Source of the DNA: Sphingobium cupriresistens
GTDB taxonomy: Bacteria > Pseudomonadota > Alphaproteobacteria > Sphingomonadales > Sphingomonadaceae
Length of the DNA stretch: 36,672 nucleotides
Assembly (NCBI RefSeq): GCF_004152865.1
Contig: NZ_SEOO01000033.1
Span: 1-36,672 of the forward strand
Reading direction: 5' to 3'
Shown: piece by piece, positions 15,555-23,408 of the stretch
How the letters are laid out: every line of letters starts with the position of its first letter
Position numbering within the stretch: position 1 is the first letter of the stretch
The notes under the pieces: model-generated
Databases searched by the model: none
Told to the model about the DNA's origin: nothing
The model's input: only the letters and a program-made list of their open reading frames with translations
Translations under genes and position numbers: made by a program

Positions 15555-17849
15555 TCAGCTTCGATGGGACTGATCCTGCTGGCCGAGCATGGCTTCCACA
15601 TCTGCGGCGGGGATGGCGGCGCTGAAATGAAAGCCCTGGGCCATGTGACAGCCGCCCGCGCGCAGATAATCCAGTTGCTGCCGGTTCTCGACCCCCTCCG
15701 CCACGGTGCGGATGCCCAGGCTGTAGGCCAGGTTCAGCACGGTGCGGACGATGGCGGCGTCGTCCGGGTCGGTTTCGAGGTCGCGAACGAAGCGCTGGTC
15801 GATCTTGATGACATCGATCGGGAATTGCTTGAGGTGCGAGAGGGACGCATAGCCGGTGCCGAAATCATCGAGCGCGATGGCGACGCCCGCTTCGCTCAAG
15901 CGCTGGAGCAGGCGGCCGACCCGGTCGGCATTGCGCCCCAGAAACACCGATTCGGTCACTTCCAGTTCGATGATCGACGGCGGCAGGTCGGCGTCCGTCA
16001 GACGGCGGAGCAGGCGGTCGGCGAAATCATCGTCATTGAGGTCGGCGCCCGACACGTTGAAGGCGACATGGCCGAAGGGCAGGCCAGCGTCGCGCCAGCG
16101 GCGGCAGTCGGCCAGGATGCCGTCGATCATCTGCGCGGTGATGGCGGGGCCAAGTTCGGGATGTTCGAAGGCGGCGGCGATGTCGCCGGGCATGATGGTC
16201 GCGCCCGTCGCGGTGGGGCAGCGGAACAGCGCCTCGAACCCGACCGGCGCGCCGGTGGCGAGGTCGATCTTGGGCTGATACCAGGGGCAGGGGCGTTCCT
16301 GCGCCAGCAGGTGGCGCGCCCGGTCGAGCATGGTCGCTTCCCGCTCCCAATTGACGAGCAGCGCCGGTTCGAACAGGGTGGCGCGGCCGCGGCCGCTATT
16401 CTTGGCATGATAGAGGGCGATGTCGGCATGTTTGATCAAGGCGGTGACATCGCCGCCATGGTCGGGGAACAGCGCCACGCCAATGCTGACCCGCGCCTCG
16501 ATCGGCCGACCGCGAAAGCTGAGCGGGGGATGGAGATGTTCGGTGATGCGCGCCAATATGGGCGCCAGCGCGTCGACGTCGGGCAGGCGCGTCAGCAGCA
16601 CCGCAAATTCGTCGCCGCCCATGCGCGCGACCAGGTCGCCCGGCCGCAGCGCCGCGCGCAGGCGATCGGCCACGGCGCAGAGCAGCGCGTCGCCCGCATC
16701 ATGGCCGGCGGTATCGTTGACCCGCTTGAATTCATCCAGATCGATCAGCAAAATCGCCGATTGGGCCGAATCCACCAGTCGGCTGGCCGGGCCGCTCGTC
16801 GCCTGGGTCACGGCAGCCATGAAATGGGCGCGGTTGGCAAGGCCAGTCAGTGCGTCGGTCATGGCCAGCCGCTCGAGATGTTGTTCGGCTTCCTTGCGTT
16901 CGGTGATGTCCACGACGCTGGTCACGATGCAGGGCGTGTCGTCGACGACGATCGGGCGCGAGGACAGCAATGTGTCGCGAATCTGTCCGTCCGCCCGGCG
17001 CAGGCGGCATTCGAAATTGTCGACGCGCTCTTCCCGCTGCAACATCCCGAACAGCAGGTTGCGGATCGGCAGGTCGACATAGGTCTGCTCCACATGCGCA
17101 AGCGGGATGACGCTGCCGGCGGCAAAGGCGTCCTGCGCGGCCTGGTTCAGGCGCAGGATGCTGCCGTCGCGCCGGGTGACGAGCAGGGGGATGGGCACGG
17201 CCATGAACATCCGCTCCAGCGCGTCGAGGCTGTTGGCCAGCGCCGCCTGCGCCACCTGCGCCAGTCGGCCGGCGGTCCATTCCTGCCGTTGCAGCCGGTT
17301 GTGCCGGGTGATGGCCATCCACATGCCGCAATGCAGGATCAGCATCGCCAGGATCATGCCGATCGCTGTCTGACTATGCGGCGCAGGGGCAAGATAGCCG
17401 GTCAGCATCGCGACCGCGCAGGCGAGGCCGCCGCCGGCATTGCCGCGGAAGCTGGTGGGCACGACGAGGTAGAAGACGAGCGGCAGCATGACCAGCACGA
17501 AGAGGGCAATGTCGCTGCGCGAACTGACGAGCAGCGCTACGCCGATGGCGGTGATCCCCTGCCACAGGAAGCAGAGTCGCTCCAGCGCGGAGAAGCTGCG
17601 GGTGTAGCGCCACAGAGCGAGGCACAGCAGCGATCCGGCGACCACGGCGAGGCGGGCGGGAATGGCGACCCAGAAATGGGGGGTGCCGGCAAAGCGCCAG
17701 TCGCTGATCAGGAAGATGGCGTTCAGCAGCGCCGACAGGGCGAACAAGGTTCTGGCATGGCGGCGGGTTTCGGGGAGTCGTTCGGCCTGGAACGCCGATT
17801 CCCGGTCGGGATCGCGAAACTCGCCGGTTAAAGGGGATAATATCGTCAC
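15555..17849 (-). CDS. Membrane GGDEF-EAL c-di-GMP enzyme with PAS domain
   Basis: A 764-aa protein. Residues 35-180 hold about six hydrophobic segments (a membrane sensor module). A PAS domain spans about 205-320, ending SVVDITERKEAEQ. Then comes a GGDEF diguanylate cyclase domain with intact GGDEF at 411-415 and an RxxD inhibitory site (RPGD, 402-405) five residues before it. The EAL phosphodiesterase domain has EAL at 539-541 and the other catalytic motifs (FNVSG, ELEVTES, DDFGTGY, IKID, AEGVE, QGF). Both halves look catalytically competent, so net activity cannot be predicted. The start is GTG (MTILSPLTG) with a weak Shine-Dalgarno. It lies upstream of the M23/bactofilin pair on the same strand with a 119-base or larger gap. 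Its role in that pair is unknown. Confidence 0.94.
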   Translation of the reverse strand: MTILSPLTGEFRDPDRESAFQAERLPETRRHARTLFALSALLNAIFLISDWRFAGTPHFWVAIPARLAVVAGSLLCLALWRYTRSFSALERLCFLWQGITAIGVALLVSSRSDIALFVLVMLPLVFYLVVPTSFRGNAGGGLACAVAMLTGYLAPAPHSQTAIGMILAMLILHCGMWMAITRHNRLQRQEWTAGRLAQVAQAALANSLDALERMFMAVPIPLLVTRRDGSILRLNQAAQDAFAAGSVIPLAHVEQTYVDLPIRNLLFGMLQREERVDNFECRLRRADGQIRDTLLSSRPIVVDDTPCIVTSVVDITERKEAEQHLERLAMTDALTGLANRAHFMAAVTQATSGPASRLVDSAQSAILLIDLDEFKRVNDTAGHDAGDALLCAVADRLRAALRPGDLVARMGGDEFAVLLTRLPDVDALAPILARITEHLHPPLSFRGRPIEARVSIGVALFPDHGGDVTALIKHADIALYHAKNSGRGRATLFEPALLVNWEREATMLDRARHLLAQERPCPWYQPKIDLATGAPVGFEALFRCPTATGATIMPGDIAAAFEHPELGPAITAQMIDGILADCRRWRDAGLPFGHVAFNVSGADLNDDDFADRLLRRLTDADLPPSIIELEVTESVFLGRNADRVGRLLQRLSEAGVAIALDDFGTGYASLSHLKQFPIDVIKIDQRFVRDLETDPDDAAIVRTVLNLAYSLGIRTVAEGVENRQQLDYLRAGGCHMAQGFHFSAAIPAADVEAMLGQQDQSHRS

Positions 17850-18201
17850 GTCGCGTCCAGGCTCAGCGGGTTGTCATCATAGGACTGTTAAGGTTATCAA
17901 TTTACTAAGTGCCTGAAAAAGCGTGTACCTGAAAAGCGCCGATCGCCGCCGACGCTGCTCGCTTGACCGGCCGGACGTCGATGGCTATAGGCGCGGCTGC
18001 CCAGCGGCCTTGCCGTGCGAAGACTCGTCTCCTCGCGTCATATCAACTGGGCGACACTAGAGCTGAACATTGCCGGGTGCTCTTGCGGCTCCAGGGGGCT
18101 TATGCCCACCGGGGCCTTTGCCGTTTGGACGAATCATTCCTCCAGGCGGTGCGAGACGCGGGGATGCCCAGGTAAAGTAACTGAAAAAGGTGAAGGGCTT
18201 C
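17850..18201. promoter_or_regulatory. Intergenic region and long rpsL leader
   Basis: 352 bases with no credible gene; small open frames here lack family features. The right part, after the promoter at 17963-17991, would be an untranslated leader of about 200 nt. It can form GCCCAG/CTGGGC (17999-18004 with 18049-18054) and, around 18090-18120, a nested hairpin GGCTCC...GGGGCC enclosing GGGC-TTAT-GCCC. No terminator with a T run is seen. The left part presumably carries the divergent GGDEF-EAL promoter. Confidence 0.45.
17963..17991 (+). promoter_or_regulatory. Sigma-70 promoter of the str operon
   Basis: TTGACC (17963-17968), exactly 17 bases, TATAGG (17986-17991). This is the best -35/-10 match in the window and sits at the expected place for strong rpsL transcription. 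It implies a start near 17998 and a long leader. Confidence 0.65.
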
Positions 18202-18573
18202 ATGCCAACAATCAATCAGCTGGTCCGCAAGGGCCGCGAGCTGCAGAAGACCAAGAGCAAGGTCCCTGCAATGGATGCAAACCCGCAAAAGCGCGGCGTT
18301 TGCACCCGCGTCTATACGACGACCCCGAAGAAGCCGAACTCGGCGCTTCGCAAGGTGGCCAAGGTTCGCCTGGTCAACCAGCGCGAAGTCATCACCTATA
18401 TTCCGGGTGAAGGCCATAACCTGCAGGAGCACAGCGTCGTGCTGATCCGCGGCGGCCGTGTGCGAGATCTTCCGGGCGTGCGCTATCACGTTCTTCGCGG
18501 CGTTCTGGATACCCAGGGCGTCAAGGATCGCAAGCAGAGCCGTTCGAAGTACGGCGCGAAGCGTCCGAAGTAA
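18202..18573 (+). CDS. rpsL: 30S ribosomal protein S12
   Basis: Protein of 123 aa at the decoding centre of the 30S subunit. ATG 18202 ([15 protein letters not shown]) matches the family; GAAGGG lies just upstream. Lys43 in TPKKPNSA, a streptomycin-contact residue, is kept. Position 88 is Arg ([11 protein letters not shown], codon CGA at 18463-18465), where most bacteria have Lys. K88R (K87R in E. coli numbering) is a known streptomycin-resistance change. Here it may be the lineage's natural state. First gene of the str operon, followed by rpsG after 15 bases. rpoBC is not upstream. Confidence 0.98.
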   Translation: MPTINQLVRKGRELQKTKSKVPAMDANPQKRGVCTRVYTTTPKKPNSALRKVAKVRLVNQREVITYIPGEGHNLQEHSVVLIRGGRVRDLPGVRYHVLRGVLDTQGVKDRKQSRSKYGAKRPK

Positions 18574-18588
18574 GGGGAGAACAATAAT

Positions 18589-19059
18589 ATGTCACGTCGT
18601 CGTCGCCCCGAAAAGCGCATCATCCTGCCCGATCCCAAATATGGCGATCAGGTTCTGTCCAAGTTCATGAACTCCATCATGCAGGACGGCAAGAAAGCCG
18701 TTGCTGAATCGATCGTTTATGGCGCCCTCGAAACCGTCGAGGCCCGCGCCAAGAAGGATCCGATCGGCATGTTCCATGACGCGCTGAACAACATCAAGCC
18801 CGGCATCGAGGTCCGCAGCCGCCGCGTCGGCGGCGCCACTTATCAGGTGCCTGTCGAAGTCCGCCCGGAGCGGTCGCAGGCCCTGGCCATCCGCTGGCTG
18901 ATCACCGCTGCGCGCAATCGCAGCGAGACCACCATGGCCGCTCGCCTGTCGGGCGAGTTGATGGATGCCGCCAACAACCGCGGCAATGCGGTCAAGAAGC
19001 GCGAAGACACGCACCGCATGGCGGAAGCGAACCGCGCCTTCTCGCACTATCGCTGGTAA
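18589..19059 (+). CDS. rpsG: 30S ribosomal protein S7
   Basis: Primary 16S rRNA 3'-domain binder that organises the 30S head, 156 aa, normal length. The typical motif [14 protein letters not shown] is at about residues 78-91, and the sequence ends [18 protein letters not shown] upstream is a good Shine-Dalgarno. In E. coli S7 represses its own operon by binding the rpsL-rpsG gap; here that gap is only 15 bases, so any control must act elsewhere. Confidence 0.98.
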   Translation: MSRRRRPEKRIILPDPKYGDQVLSKFMNSIMQDGKKAVAESIVYGALETVEARAKKDPIGMFHDALNNIKPGIEVRSRRVGGATYQVPVEVRPERSQALAIRWLITAARNRSETTMAARLSGELMDAANNRGNAVKKREDTHRMAEANRAFSHYRW

Positions 19060-19068
19060 AAATGATCA

Positions 19069-19104
19069 ACGGAACAGGCGCCTTGCGGTGTCTGTCCCGT
19101 TTTT
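19069..19104 (+). terminator. Intrinsic terminator/attenuator after rpsG
   Basis: ACGGAACAGGCGCC pairs with GGTGTCTGTCCCGT around a TTGC loop (13 of 14 positions with two G-T pairs) and is followed by a run of five T's. It lies inside the str operon before fusA, so it would reduce fusA-tuf expression relative to rpsL-rpsG or be regulated. Confidence 0.75.
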
Positions 19105-19112
19105 CGCTCTAA

Positions 19113-19160
19113 AAATCCATCCGTTCGTCGTGGGCCTACCCATGGCGGACGGATTGGTTT
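19113..19160 (+). promoter_or_regulatory. Long RNA hairpin in the rpsG-fusA gap
   Basis: An uninterrupted 16-bp stem (19119-19134 with 19139-19154, three wobble pairs) closed by loop CCTA, extendable outward after one mismatch. No T run follows, so it is not a simple terminator. It sits directly after the attenuator-like hairpin and about 60 bases before fusA. Confidence 0.65.
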
Positions 19161-19193
19161 AGGGGCACGCCCAGATCTAACGAATCCCCAACC

Positions 19194-19207
19194 GCCGGCG
19201 CGCCGGC
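19194..19207. repeat. 14-bp palindrome before the fusA Shine-Dalgarno
   Basis: GCCGGCGCGCCGGC is a perfect palindrome ending four bases before the GGAGAAG ribosome-binding site of fusA. It could fold as a tight hairpin; any role is unknown. Confidence 0.5.
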
Positions 19208-19221
19208 AACGGAGAAGCATC

Positions 19222-21294
19222 ATGGCCCGCAGCCATCCGCTCGAGAAATATCGCAACTTCGGTATCATGGCGCATATCGACGCCGGCAAGACCACCACGA
19301 CCGAGCGCATCCTTTACTATACCGGCAAGTCCTACAAGATCGGCGAAGTCCATGACGGCGCCGCGACCATGGACTGGATGGAGCAGGAGCAGGAGCGTGG
19401 CATCACCATCACGTCGGCTGCGACGACCTGCATCTGGAACGACCACCGCCTGAACATCATCGATACCCCTGGCCACGTCGATTTCACCATCGAAGTCGAG
19501 CGTTCGCTGCGCGTGCTGGACGGCGCGGTCGCCGCGTTCGACGGCGTCGCCGGCGTTGAGCCGCAGTCGGAAACCGTGTGGCGCCAGGCGGACAAGTATA
19601 AGGTTCCGCGGATGTGCTTCATCAACAAGCTCGACCGCACCGGCGCCAATTTCTATTATTGCGTGCAGACGATCATCGATCGCCTGGGCGCAACCCCGGC
19701 CGTTCTCTATCTCCCCATCGGCGCGGAGAGCGAGTTCAAGGGCCTGGTCGATCTGGTCGAGGACCGCGCCATCATCTGGAAGGATGAGAATCTGGGCGCC
19801 GAATTCTCCTATGAAGAGATTCCGGCCGACCTCGCCGACAAGGCCGCCGAATATCGCGAAAAGCTGATCGAACTCGCCGTCGAACAGGACGACGAGGCGA
19901 TGGAAGCCTATCTCGAAGGCAATCTGCCCGACACCGCGACGCTGAAGGCGCTGATCCGCAAGGGCACGCTGAACCAGTCGTTCGTGCCGGTGCTGTGCGG
20001 CTCGGCGTTCAAGAACAAGGGCGTTCAGCCCCTGCTCGACGCGGTCGTGGACTATCTGCCTTCGCCGCTGGACATCGAAGACGTGCAGGGCATCAATCCC
20101 GACACCGACGAGCCGGATAGCCGCGCGACGGCGGACGACGCGCCTTTCTCCGGCCTGGCGTTCAAGATCATGAACGATCCGTTCGTAGGCTCGCTGACCT
20201 TCCTGCGCGTCTATTCGGGCACCCTGACCAAGGGCACCTATCTGAACTCGGTCAAGGACAAGAAGGAAAAGATCGGTCGTATGCTGTTGATGCATGCGAA
20301 CAGCCGTGAAGACATTGATGCGGCCTATGCCGGCGATATCGTCGCGCTGGCCGGCATGAAGGAAACCACGACCGGGGACACGCTGTGCGCCGAGCGCAAG
20401 CCGATCATCCTGGAGCGAATGGAATTCCCTGAGCCGGTCATCGAACTGTCGGTCGAACCCAAGACCAAGGCCGACCAGGAAAAGATGGGCGTCGCGCTCA
20501 ACCGCCTGGCCGCCGAAGATCCGTCCTTCCGCGTGTCGACCGACCACGAATCGGGTCAGACCATCATCAAGGGCATGGGCGAGCTTCACCTCGAAATCCT
20601 GGTCGACCGCATGAAGCGCGAGTTCAAGGTCGAGGCGAACGTCGGTGCGCCGCAGGTGGCCTATCGCGAATATCTCAAGAAGGCCGTCGACGTCGATTAT
20701 ACCCACAAGAAGCAGTCGGGCGGCACCGGCCAGTTCGGCCGCATCAAGGTGAAGGTCACGCCGGGCGAGCGCGGTGCGGGCATCATCTTCAAGGATGAGA
20801 TCAAGGGCGGTAATATTCCCAAGGAATATATCCCGGCGATCGAAAAGGGTATGCGCGAAACCGCAGCGACCGGTTCGCTGATCGGCTTCCCGATCATCGA
20901 TTTTGAGATCAACCTGTATGACGGCGCCTATCATGACGTCGATTCGTCGGCGCTGGCGTTCGAAATCACCGGTCGCGCCGCGATGCGCGAAGTCGCGCAG
21001 AAATCGGGCATCACGCTGCTCGAACCGGTCATGAAGGTCGAAGTCGTCACCCCGGAAGAATATCTGGGCGACGTCATCGGTGACATGAACAGCCGTCGCG
21101 GTCAGATCCAGGGCACCGATACGCGCGGCAACGCGCAGATCGTGGAAGCGATGGTGCCGCTGGCCAACATGTTCGGCTATGTGAATTCGCTACGTTCGTT
21201 CACCCAAGGGCGTGCGAACTATTCGATGACCTTCTCGCATTATGACGAAGTGCCGCAGAATGTGGCGGATGAAGTCAAGGCGAAGATGGCCTGA
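19222..21294 (+). CDS. fusA: Elongation factor G
   Basis: Translocation GTPase of 690 aa, normal length. G1 [16 protein letters not shown]3 DTPGHVDF and G4 NKLDR are all intact. Later domains include the EF-G loop regions ([17 protein letters not shown] and the C-terminal [18 protein letters not shown] motif). ATG 19222 has GGAGAAG upstream. It lies in the usual str position between rpsG and tuf but is separated from rpsG by 162 structured bases. Confidence 0.98.
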   Translation: MARSHPLEKYRNFGIMAHIDAGKTTTTERILYYTGKSYKIGEVHDGAATMDWMEQEQERGITITSAATTCIWNDHRLNIIDTPGHVDFTIEVERSLRVLDGAVAAFDGVAGVEPQSETVWRQADKYKVPRMCFINKLDRTGANFYYCVQTIIDRLGATPAVLYLPIGAESEFKGLVDLVEDRAIIWKDENLGAEFSYEEIPADLADKAAEYREKLIELAVEQDDEAMEAYLEGNLPDTATLKALIRKGTLNQSFVPVLCGSAFKNKGVQPLLDAVVDYLPSPLDIEDVQGINPDTDEPDSRATADDAPFSGLAFKIMNDPFVGSLTFLRVYSGTLTKGTYLNSVKDKKEKIGRMLLMHANSREDIDAAYAGDIVALAGMKETTTGDTLCAERKPIILERMEFPEPVIELSVEPKTKADQEKMGVALNRLAAEDPSFRVSTDHESGQTIIKGMGELHLEILVDRMKREFKVEANVGAPQVAYREYLKKAVDVDYTHKKQSGGTGQFGRIKVKVTPGERGAGIIFKDEIKGGNIPKEYIPAIEKGMRETAATGSLIGFPIIDFEINLYDGAYHDVDSSALAFEITGRAAMREVAQKSGITLLEPVMKVEVVTPEEYLGDVIGDMNSRRGQIQGTDTRGNAQIVEAMVPLANMFGYVNSLRSFTQGRANYSMTFSHYDEVPQNVADEVKAKMA

Positions 21295-21307
21295 TGACTT
21301 TCCCATG

Positions 21308-21329
21308 CCGAGCCGTGCGAACGGCTCGG
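21308..21329 (+). terminator. Hairpin after fusA
   Basis: CCGAGCCG (21308-21315) pairs perfectly with CGGCTCGG (21322-21329), loop TGCGAA, followed by only TTA. It is a hairpin with a poor T run, so a weak terminator or an mRNA-stability element. Confidence 0.5.
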
Positions 21330-21365
21330 TTAGGGGCTGGTAATCTGTAAATTTGCTGCTATGGA

Positions 21366-21384
21366 CGCGCCTTCGCGAGGCGCG
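21366..21384 (+). promoter_or_regulatory. Hairpin in the tuf leader
   Basis: CGCGCCT (21366-21372) pairs with AGGCGCG (21378-21384), loop TCGCG. It lies 48 bases before tuf, with no T run. Confidence 0.45.
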
Positions 21385-21431
21385 GCCGAGCGGTCAGACC
21401 CAAGCTGATTTTGATTAGAAGGTAGGATAAA

Positions 21432-22622
21432 ATGGCTAAGGCTAAGTTTGAGCGGAACAAGCCGCACTGCAACATCGGCACCATCGGTCACGTCGACCAT
21501 GGCAAGACCTCGCTGACCGCAGCGATCACGAAGGTTCTGGCCGAAACCGGCGGCGCGACCTTCACCTCGTACGACAATATCGACAAGGCGCCCGAAGAGC
21601 GCGAGCGCGGCATCACCATTTCGACCGCCCACGTCGAATATGAGACTGAAGCCCGCCACTATGCGCATGTCGATTGCCCTGGTCACGCTGACTATGTGAA
21701 GAACATGATCACCGGCGCCGCCCAGATGGATGGCGCGATCCTGGTCGTGTCGGCCACCGACGGCCCGATGCCCCAGACCCGTGAGCACATCCTGCTCGCC
21801 CGTCAGGTCGGCGTTCCCCAGTTGGTCGTGTTCATGAACAAGGTCGATCTGGTCGACGACGCCGAAATTCTTGAGCTGGTCGAGCTGGAAATCCGCGAAC
21901 TGCTCAGCAGCTACGATTTCGACGGCGACAACATCCCCGTCATCCCCGGTTCGGCCGTCGCCGCGCTGCAGGATAAGACCCCGGAAATCGGCCATGACGC
22001 CGTTCTGGCTCTGATGGCTGCCGTCGATAGCTGGATTCCGCAGCCTGAGCGTCCGGTCGACAAGCCGTTCCTGATGCCGATCGAAGACGTGTTCTCGATT
22101 TCCGGTCGCGGCACCGTCGTCACCGGCCGCGTCGAAACCGGCATCATCAAGGTTGGTGAAGAAGTCGAGATCGTCGGCCTCAAGGACACCACCAAGACGA
22201 CCGTGACCGGCGTGGAAATGTTCCGCAAGCTGCTCGACGAAGGTCGTGCTGGCGACAATATCGGCGCCCTGGTGCGTGGCACGAAGCGTGAAGACGTGGA
22301 GCGTGGTCAGGTTCTGGCGAAGCCGGGCACCATCACCCCGCACACCGAGTTCGACGCCGAAGTGTACGTCCTGTCGAAGGAAGAAGGCGGCCGTCACACC
22401 CCGTTCTTCGCCAACTATCGCCCTCAGTTCTATTTCCGCACGACGGACGTGACCGGCGAAGTGATCCTTCCCGAAGGCACCGAGATGGTCATGCCTGGCG
22501 ATAACGTGAAGCTCGGCGTCAAGCTGATCGCTCCGATCGCCATGGATGCCGGTCTGCGCTTCGCGATTCGCGAAGGCGGCCGCACCGTCGGCGCAGGGGT
22601 TGTCGGAACGATCTCGAAGTAA
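21432..22622 (+). CDS. tuf: Elongation factor Tu
   Basis: Aminoacyl-tRNA carrier GTPase of 396 aa. G1 [12 protein letters not shown]3 DCPGHADY and G4 NKVDLVDD are intact, and the sequence ends [12 protein letters not shown]. The ribosome-binding region is AGAAGGTAGGA. Last gene of the str group. Many proteobacteria carry a second tuf copy elsewhere; none is in this window. Confidence 0.98.
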   Translation: MAKAKFERNKPHCNIGTIGHVDHGKTSLTAAITKVLAETGGATFTSYDNIDKAPEERERGITISTAHVEYETEARHYAHVDCPGHADYVKNMITGAAQMDGAILVVSATDGPMPQTREHILLARQVGVPQLVVFMNKVDLVDDAEILELVELEIRELLSSYDFDGDNIPVIPGSAVAALQDKTPEIGHDAVLALMAAVDSWIPQPERPVDKPFLMPIEDVFSISGRGTVVTGRVETGIIKVGEEVEIVGLKDTTKTTVTGVEMFRKLLDEGRAGDNIGALVRGTKREDVERGQVLAKPGTITPHTEFDAEVYVLSKEEGGRHTPFFANYRPQFYFRTTDVTGEVILPEGTEMVMPGDNVKLGVKLIAPIAMDAGLRFAIREGGRTVGAGVVGTISK

Positions 22623-22633
22623 TATAGGACCGC

Positions 22634-22671
22634 AGCGGCGCGAATCGCCTGATTCGCGCCGCTCGGAATTT
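22634..22671 (+). terminator. Terminator of the str operon
   Basis: A perfect 13-bp stem (AGCGGCGCGAATC 22634-22646, GATTCGCGCCGCT 22651-22663) with loop GCCT, followed by CGGAATTTT. It begins 11 bases after the tuf stop. Confidence 0.85.
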
Positions 22672-22674
22672 TAA

Positions 22675-22739
22675 CCGCCCCGGATCGCCTTTCTCCGGCT
22701 CGCAAGAGCTAGAAGGGTAATATACGGGGCGGATATTTT
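22675..22739 (+). terminator. Second, looser hairpin with six T's
   Basis: CCGCCCCG (22675-22682) pairs with CGGGGCGG (22725-22732) across a 42-base interior, followed by ATATTTTTT. A TAATAT (22718-22723) inside could instead be a -10 box for rpsJ, but no good -35 is seen. Confidence 0.5.
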
Positions 22740-22748
22740 TTGGTTGGC

Positions 22749-22794
22749 GCATTTTCACAAATCATCGGCTGCTCCGGCTGATTTTTGAAAATGC
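22749..22794 (+). promoter_or_regulatory. Near-perfect 16-bp inverted repeat in the rpsJ leader
   Basis: GCATTTTCACAAATCA (22749-22764) and TGATTTTTGAAAATGC (22779-22794) are reverse complements at 15 of 16 positions, around 14 bases containing CGG/CCG. It is AT-rich, unlike the GC-rich terminators nearby, and ends 37 bases before rpsJ. It could be an operator spanning the promoter or a leader hairpin. Confidence 0.6.
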
Positions 22795-22831
22795 TCTGAG
22801 TTTTTGGCTCTTTCGCATCGGTACAGGAACT

Positions 22832-23140
22832 ATGGACAGCAACATCCGCATTCGTCTCAAGGCGTTCGATCATCGCGTGCTTGACCAGGCGACCGGCGAC
22901 ATCGCCGACACCGCCCGCCGCACCGGCGCCCTTATCCGCGGTCCGATTCCCCTTCCGACGCGCATCGAAAAGTTCACGGTCAATCGTGGCCCGCACATCG
23001 ACAAGAAGTCGCGCGAGCAGTTCGAGGTCCGCACTTACAAGCGTATGCTTGACATTGTGCAGCCGACGCCGCAGACGGTCGACGCGCTGATGAAGCTGGA
23101 CCTGGCTGCCGGCGTGAACGTCGAGATCAAGCTGGCCTAA
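22832..23140 (+). CDS. rpsJ: 30S ribosomal protein S10
   Basis: 102-aa protein of the 30S head, also the NusE antitermination factor. Typical sequence: [20 protein letters not shown], then GPIPLPTR and [22 protein letters not shown] 22832 has AGGA (in TACAGGAACT) just upstream. It is followed not by the usual tight junction with rplC but by a 265-base structured gap. Confidence 0.98.
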   Translation: MDSNIRIRLKAFDHRVLDQATGDIADTARRTGALIRGPIPLPTRIEKFTVNRGPHIDKKSREQFEVRTYKRMLDIVQPTPQTVDALMKLDLAAGVNVEIKLA

Positions 23141-23405
23141 GCCGGCAAGTCCCTGCTCTCCGTAAGGTGGGCAGGGTATCGGGTATTCCGGGAAACCGGA
23201 AGCTCAAACGACACAAGGGATACCGCACAGAGCTGGGCAACCAGAGGGTCTGTGGTTCTGGTCCCCCGTCGCCGTTCCTGAGAAGGAGTGGCATCCAACC
23301 CGGACGGGGTGATCTGCACATTGGGTTGGCCGCGAAGGAGAAATCCTGAGCGGTTTTTTCGTTGGATACGCCCGTTGCTAAGACGGGCCTCTATGGGAGT
23401 AACAA
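23141..23405 (+). promoter_or_regulatory. Structured leader RNA with multiple GNRA hairpins before rplC
   Basis: A gap without a credible gene, packed with stems. A: CCCTGC (23151-23156)/GCAGGG (23171-23176), continuing inward to CC-GTAA-GG. B: GGTATC (23175-23180)/GATACC (23219-23224) enclosing TTCCGG-GAAA-CCGGAA (23186-23201). C: CACAGA (23226-23231)/TCTGTG (23249-23254) enclosing CTGG-GCAA-CCAG (23233-23244). D: nine pairs, 23271-23279 with 23284-23292, loop GAGA. E: CCAACCC (23295-23301)/GGGTTGG (23323-23329). Then the terminator at 23330-23359 and hairpin GCCCGT (23370-23375)/ACGGGC (23383-23388). ACCAGA (23240-23245) can alternatively pair with TCTGGT (23257-23262), breaking C. Five loops are GNRA. 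This resembles an attenuating ribosomal-protein leader; the ligand (L3, L4 or other) is unknown. Confidence 0.7.
23330..23359 (+). terminator. GNRA-capped intrinsic terminator inside the S10 operon
   Basis: CCGC-GA-AGGA-GAAA-TCCT-GA-GCGG (23330-23353) followed by TTTTTT (23354-23359). The stem has outer and inner 4-bp blocks separated by tandem G-A mismatches, which usually stack as sheared pairs. It lies 49 bases before rplC and would stop transcription of all downstream S10 genes unless prevented, so it is most likely an attenuator. Confidence 0.8.
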
Positions 23406-23408
23406 GTG

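Noticed and set aside
15492..17831. Plus-strand open frame opposite the GGDEF-EAL gene
   Set aside because: No domains and shadow-like composition; the minus strand is fully explained.
18015..18410. Open frame overlapping the rpsL leader and rpsL
   Set aside because: Out of frame with rpsL and without recognisable features.
23137..23349. Short open frames on both strands in the rpsJ-rplC gap
   Set aside because: No family resemblance, no ribosome-binding site, and the same bases form strong hairpins, so a structured RNA explains the region better.
23175..23359. Riboswitch or self-splicing intron identity for the rpsJ-rplC gap
   Set aside because: No known aptamer core or group I/II intron motif was recognised, and the downstream gene is a ribosomal protein; a leader element is the simpler reading.
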